Assembly: GCA_021186555.1 (NCBI GenBank)
Contig: JAJKFL010000003.1
Location: 31,174,908-31,238,907 of the forward strand
Direction: 5' to 3'
Source: Reticulitermes speratus
Lineage: Eukaryota; Arthropoda; Insecta; Blattodea; Rhinotermitidae
DNA: 64,000 bases
The notes under the pieces are model-generated. The model had not been told where the DNA came from. It saw only the letters and a list, made by a program, of their open reading frames with translations, and did not search any database. How positions within the stretch are numbered: position 1 is the stretch's first letter; every line of letters starts with the position of its first letter. A program made the position numbers and the translations under genes. Positions 59,744 to 64,000 of the stretch are shown piece after piece.

Positions 59744-60325
59744 TACTTTAAAATGATACCACTATTAATTAAAGTATGTATATTACATACATGTCACTCT
59801 TCAACTATTTTAGCTACGTGTAGAGAACTATCAAAATATGAGAAGTGTTCAAACTGTGGTAAATACCAATTTGTGTAAAATTCAACTATGGGCTTAGGGA
59901 ACTCAACCCCCACATTAACTTGATGACTATCTTTACATTTAAGAAAATCCTTTGTCCAGCACTTGTAACACTGTATTATATCACCTTTGCACAAAAGCAC
60001 TGACTGCCATGACTAATATAAGTTTAAGTTACTGGTAATTTTAAACTTGTATCAGATCTGGTACTGCATGGGAAGGTAAGAAGTTTGAACAGGCAGTTAT
60101 GCAATAAAACAAGACATCTGCACTCATCACATTTCCTCCACTAGTAAAAATGATTAATGCCAAAGCTACTGTATATTATTTTCATATAGTTTTAAAGGCT
60201 ACTACAAAAGCAATTGAATTAATTTACTGAACTATAATTACCTAAAATCACAATATTCCCTTCAAATATATGTACAAGGTACATTATTTATTTATTAATT
60301 TATATTTAAAAAATAAATGCTTTTG
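59744..60325. other. Grip intron, unrecognised
   Basis: AT-rich; nothing recognised. Confidence 0.5.
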
Positions 60326-60329
60326 TAAC

Positions 60330-60545
60330 TACATATGCAAGGCACAGGTGCGTAGCCACTGCATTGCTGGGATTGTGGGTCCGAATCCTGCTGGGGGCAT
60401 GAATGTTTGTCTCATGCGTTTGTTGCATGTTCAGTTGATAGCGGCTTCTGCGATGGGCTGATTGCTTGTTCAAAGCAGTCCTATTGGGTATGTGTTTGTC
60501 TAATTGTGCGTGATATAGAAACCCCAAAACGAGATGGCTTAGGAC
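60330..60545 (+). repeat. tRNA-derived SINE in a Grip intron
   Basis: A-box-like GTGCGTAGCCACTGCATTG, then B-box GGGTCCGAATCCTGC (about 60,378), a body of about 140 bp and a tail ATATAGAAACCCCAAAACGA G. The tail matches that of the SINE at 8.8 kb. It lies some 50 bp from the donor side of the exon 60,599-60,721. Confidence 0.7.
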
Positions 60546-60598
60546 CAATTTGGGCTGTAGCACCACAGAAATGAAAAATACATATTCACATTACATAC

Positions 60599-60721
60599 CA
60601 GACTGTTCACTTTCCAGGCTATGGGAGCTGTGGGAAATGCTGTCCCATATCTGGCCACTTGACGACCGTTCAGCATCACCACCTGGGCCCACTTTATGCC
60701 TTCTCTTAACTGTTGCACTCT
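60599..60721 (-). CDS. Grip: Grip exon: Ser-rich linker, found by splice phase
   Basis: Minus strand: acceptor GCTTCCAG, AG completes a codon, then 40 codons SATVKRRHKVGPGGDAERSS, SGQIWDSISHSSHSLESEQS and a leftover G before GTATGT. Phase 1 in and out, fitting both neighbours (63,259 exon ends phase 1; 56,192 exon begins phase 1). The other two frames hold either a stop or an unrelated frame that does not fit the phase. Basic then Ser-rich with WDS, in keeping with the GRIP linker. Symmetric, so it may be a cassette exon. Confidence 0.78.
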
Positions 60722-62494
60722 CTGGAAGCATGTAGGTCTTAAGGAGGTGTCATGTAAGCCATGCATAAAACGCATCTACTGCAGTATTTCCCTTGTGTTA
60801 ACAATGTAAATGTTATATTTTATAAAGCAGTTCACTGTCAACTGTGTGGGTTATGCTGTTAATTTAAACCATACCAGACAAAAGAGCATGTTGTGAGTGC
60901 CTAGGTTTATGGGAAACCTAAAGTATCATGGTCAATGTAGAAGCAATGGGGAAGGGGAAGTGTGCAAGTTCAGAGCCAGTGGACTGTTAGAGAAATATGA
61001 ACAGCCAATAAAATTTGAGAATCCATTTGAAACAGGCCACAAAGTGGAGAAATACAACGTTCATATAACAGACACTGTGGCAATCTTCAGGTAAAACATC
61101 CCCGTTGTGCTTCAGTCAAATATATATATTCTAAACCAGCATCATGTACAACAAAATGTACAAATTTCTGCAGGTTACTAGTTCTGGCTTATGAATTAAG
61201 TGATCATCAGACCTATTAAATATAAAGAACCATATAAAAACTCATACCTTCATGTGGGGTTGAGATCTCATACCCTTATAGTGTATGCATAAACACTTTG
61301 TTAAAATACATAAAAGGTCATGCAAAATTATAAGATGAATATAAAAAACAATAGTTTTAAATAAAGATGGTAGGCAGTTTATAATTGATACATAAGGCAC
61401 ACTTCAGTCTTGTATTTTCTTCGGTACTGGAACCATCAGTTTATACTCGTGCAAAGGGGAGTTAACCCGATGCTCATTACGATTTTAATTTAATACGTAT
61501 AATATTCCATGAATTTTTCTAAAATATTAATCACCTTCGTCCTACTGGTTTCTTTTGGGCCTCTGGAGTTTGCTTTTATAGCTATGAAAACTTGTTTGTT
61601 TGGTGTTTCCGTGCCTGTAGAAGGTCAATGTTATATAACATTCACGGACCAATATTCTGTGTGTTTGCCCTGTCAGGCACATCTACCTGGAGGCGGATGT
61701 ATCTGATAGGGCATGGCACAATGAACCAAGTGGGTGGTTCACCGACCTGGGTGGTTCACTGTGCCATTTACACCATCATGCACCGAACTGGATCTAAATC
61801 ACTACATGTATCTTCTACGTACATCATCCACAGCACTATACTGCATGTACAACAACTTTTTATCTTCTCATATTTTATACCTATCCATATGATATTCTTT
61901 TAACTGTGAATTTAAACCAGAATTATGTGATTTTTAATTGTGGATTGATTCCAACACATTATAACTGTAATTGTGTTCTTGTTCTTACCACCCTAAAGAT
62001 AGCCACATGAGTGGCCAAAACATTTCGGTGGTTACTACATAATACAAAGACAGTAGGAACACACTCACGTGCATTTGTTGGTCTTTTTCAAAACTTCATA
62101 CATCTGATTAATGCACGGAACATTGACATATAAAACCTTTGCTTTTGGTTCACACTCTGGAAGATACTGTTATCACCTGTTAATGCACCCAGAAAAACAA
62201 CTCATGACTGTCTGACTCAAAGCAGTCTGGTGACCAAACAATAACCATAAGCAGTGAGTGCTTGTCTACAGAAATGAAAGACATGATCTGTCAAGACCCC
62301 CACCAATAATGACAGATGACTGGTAACAGCAGGACAGTCACAGGTCCACTATTAGTATTTTTTGTCCTCCTGACTGCAATCGGCCATTCCCCTAGCATCT
62401 ATAATGTTCAGCAATGTGCAATTTAAGATTAAAATAACTACTGACTGCATACTAATATCATGACAATTCTTCAAATACAAATACACTGGAACAT
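60722..62494. other. Grip intron with one decayed hammerhead-like arm
   Basis: At 61,990-62,083 (plus) CCTAAAGATAGCCACATGAG TGGCCAAAACATTTC, ending GTGCATTTGTTGG, is a single old arm related to element D at 44.7 kb. The rest is unrecognised. Confidence 0.5.
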
Positions 62495-62567
62495 CAATAT
62501 CTTATCACCAACTAAATGCACTTTATTTAAAAAAACCAATATAAGGTTTCTTTAAAACATTTAAAAA

Positions 62568-62614
62568 CCCCTACATATGTTTTGGCTCTTTAGAAAGCCA
62601 TCTTCAGGGGGTGT
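62568..62614 (-). ncRNA. Hammerhead-ribozyme-like motif, left arm of element C
   Basis: On minus: CCCC, CTGAAGA, T, GGCTTTCTAAAGAGCC, AAAAC (box changed from GAAAC), ATATGTA, GGGG. Confidence 0.6.
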
Positions 62615-62717
62615 CACTCAACTGCATTTGTTTAAAAACATGTCAGTGCGTTCGTTCAATAGTATACGCAATATTGAACGAACACAGAGACGTGTTTTTA
62701 AACAAATGCAATTGAGT

Positions 62718-62770
62718 GACACCCACTGAAGATGGCTTTCTAAAGAGCTGAAACACATGTAGGGGTTTTT
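62718..62770 (+). ncRNA. Hammerhead-ribozyme-like motif, right arm of element C
   Basis: CACCCA, CTGAAGA (62,726-62,732), T, GGCTTTCTAAAGAGCT, GAAAC (62,750-62,754), ACATGTA, GGGG. Stem I pairs CCC with GGG; stem II GGCT with AGCT (one wobble). Confidence 0.65.
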
Positions 62771-63258
62771 AAATGTTTTAAAGAAACTTTATATTGGTTT
62801 TTTTTAAATAAAGTGCATTTAGTTGGTGATAAGATATTGATTTGTGAAAAATGCACGGTGATTTTAGAATAAAGTACACTGGAACATGTTCCTTGACTTA
62901 AGGTTTTTTCAGGTTTAAGAGCCAATTTCCCTGACTGCAAATCAATAATATCAGTACTAAATTTCCTCCACGTAAGATATCTCTCAGTTCAGTGTTGAAA
63001 TCTAATGCTCCCCAAAGAAACCATACAGTGGGAATTTCCGTCTAATTTTCTTGACTATTTGATCTCATAAAAAAACCTACCTCCCTACACACGGTAAGTG
63101 AGAAAGATTATTCACTGAAGTGCTAGCTTGAAATGAATAAACACCATCCTTTTTAACACCACTAGGCAGAAACTGGCACACAAGTTATATTGAGGGTTCT
63201 TATAACTTATGGAACATCACCAATCATTCTTTCATGCTTTCTGTGACACAGTACTCAC

Positions 63259-63453
63259 CTGACTTATACACTTCTGCCACAGTAAGCTGTGGTTCAGGTG
63301 CTTGATGTGAGTCTGGAGAGGTGTTATTAATAGGAGGAGACTGTTCCAGTACCGAACTATCCCAGGACTCTACTGCACTGTCAACAGATGGTAGTGCTGG
63401 ACCAAACTGACCAGCAGACAATACTGTATTGTCACAGCTTTCTGAGAGAGGTT
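63259..63453 (-). CDS. Grip: Grip exon: linker upstream of PDZ7
   Basis: 195 bp between TATTAACAG and GTGAGT on minus. Two bases complete Glu, then PLSESCDNTVLSAGQFGPAL ... EVYKS and a leftover G. Contains 'SAVESWDSSVLEQSPP', like the Ser- and WDS-rich linker between PDZ6 and PDZ7 in GRIP. Phase 1 exit joins 60,721 (or 56,192 if that exon is skipped). First Grip exon in the window; PDZ1-6 are beyond 64,000. Confidence 0.87.
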
Positions 63454-64000
63454 CTGTTAATACAGGAAAAACAAATATTGTGCTATGTTCTAAGTGCTTT
63501 AATTTAAAGCATGCCAAAAATCTGTATTATTAAATTCATAAAGTGTGTGTTGGTAACATGACATGAAGAATGTGTATGAAACCTGGTTAAATCTGTTACT
63601 GCTCTATTACTAGGTGATGTGGTGGCTCCCATAGTGTTGAATTTTTTTAAGTAATTCTTTCACACTCACTTCCTGAGAAACCACTTCACATTCACTATCA
63701 CTGTTCATAAACTGATGTCAAAATCTGATTCCTTAAGAAATTCTAAAATATCTCCACATGAAATTAATAACATCATGATTCAGGCAACAGACTGATAAAA
63801 ACAGATGGTAGATACAACACTTGTTTTGCAAACACACAGTGGCCACAACATTAATTCAGTTTCAACCATTTCCAAATGTGTAAACTGTGGAAACTTCAGT
63901 GAAGAGAGTTTATTCCAGGACCAGAGTTGAAGCAGGCACTGCTGTGCTATTTTTCTATTTTAGTTGTACTCAACCTTTCCTGATTCATGGATCAATAGGT
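63454..64000. other. Grip intron (partial)
   Basis: No further exon is recognised up to the window edge. Confidence 0.5.

Larger units (their letters stand above)
62495..62874. mobile_element. Hammerhead fold-back element C
   Basis: 13-bp duplications TACACTGGAACAT at 62,482-62,494 and 62,875-62,887. Arms begin CAATATCTTATCACCAACTA at the left and end with the inverse at about 62,840. They are about 160 bp each with a few differences, around a centre near 62,665. 62,841-62,874 is a 34-bp extension on the right only, and its middle (CACGGTGATT inverted to AATCACCGTG) resembles the extension of element A. Outward-pointing hammerhead-like motifs in both arms. No coding. Confidence 0.87.

Noticed and set aside
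1..64000. CRISPR arrays, operons or bacterial contamination
   Set aside because: Spliced genes and animal transposons throughout; the only direct repeats are a minisatellite, tandem duplications and microsatellites.

Overview
This is nuclear DNA from an animal, very probably an insect, and most likely a cockroach or termite (Blattodea). Two conserved insect-type genes are split into short exons by GT-AG introns of 0.3-6.4 kb. The rest is AT-rich DNA full of decayed transposons: mariner, Tigger/jerky, non-LTR retrotransposons, tRNA-derived SINEs and Penelope-like remnants. Placing it in Blattodea is inference from the style of the repeats; no species is claimed. Layout: (1) 0.8-20.8 kb, plus strand: the last eight coding exons of an SLC7-type (LAT) amino-acid permease light chain, from about TM5 to the stop. 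All splice phases agree. The N-terminal exons lie left of the window. (2) 20.9-47.2 kb: intergenic space between two convergent genes, filled with transposons. It includes one near full-length but broken non-LTR element with endonuclease, reverse transcriptase and RNase H regions (29.5-33.7 kb). (3) 47.2-63.5 kb, minus strand: the last seven coding exons of Grip (glutamate-receptor-interacting protein), comprising a linker, PDZ7 and the C-terminal tail. One exon (60,599-60,721) is found only by following splice phase. PDZ1-6 lie right of the window. Main discovery: a set of short fold-back elements whose two arms each carry a hammerhead-ribozyme-like motif (CTGANGA, stem, GAAAC, short loop, GTA). 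Three of them (27.9, 40.8 and 62.5 kb) share one architecture: head-to-head inverted arms with the ribozyme motifs pointing outward, a single 34-bp extension on one end only, and target-site duplications of 11, 12 and 13 bp. The 40.8-kb copy is a perfect palindrome with 202-bp arms and a 1-bp centre. The 27.9-kb copy interrupts a LINE remnant, and taking it out with one duplication copy rejoins the LINE reading frame. A fourth, older composite at 12.8-13.7 kb has the same inverted layout but also carries remnants of a Penelope-type GIY-YIG endonuclease in both halves. That ties the fold-backs to Penelope-like retroelements. About eight further decayed motifs of the same kind are scattered through the window. 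The two host genes are unrelated in function. The permease light chain would pair with a 4F2hc-type heavy chain at the plasma membrane; Grip is a multi-PDZ scaffold. Nothing in the window suggests they act together.
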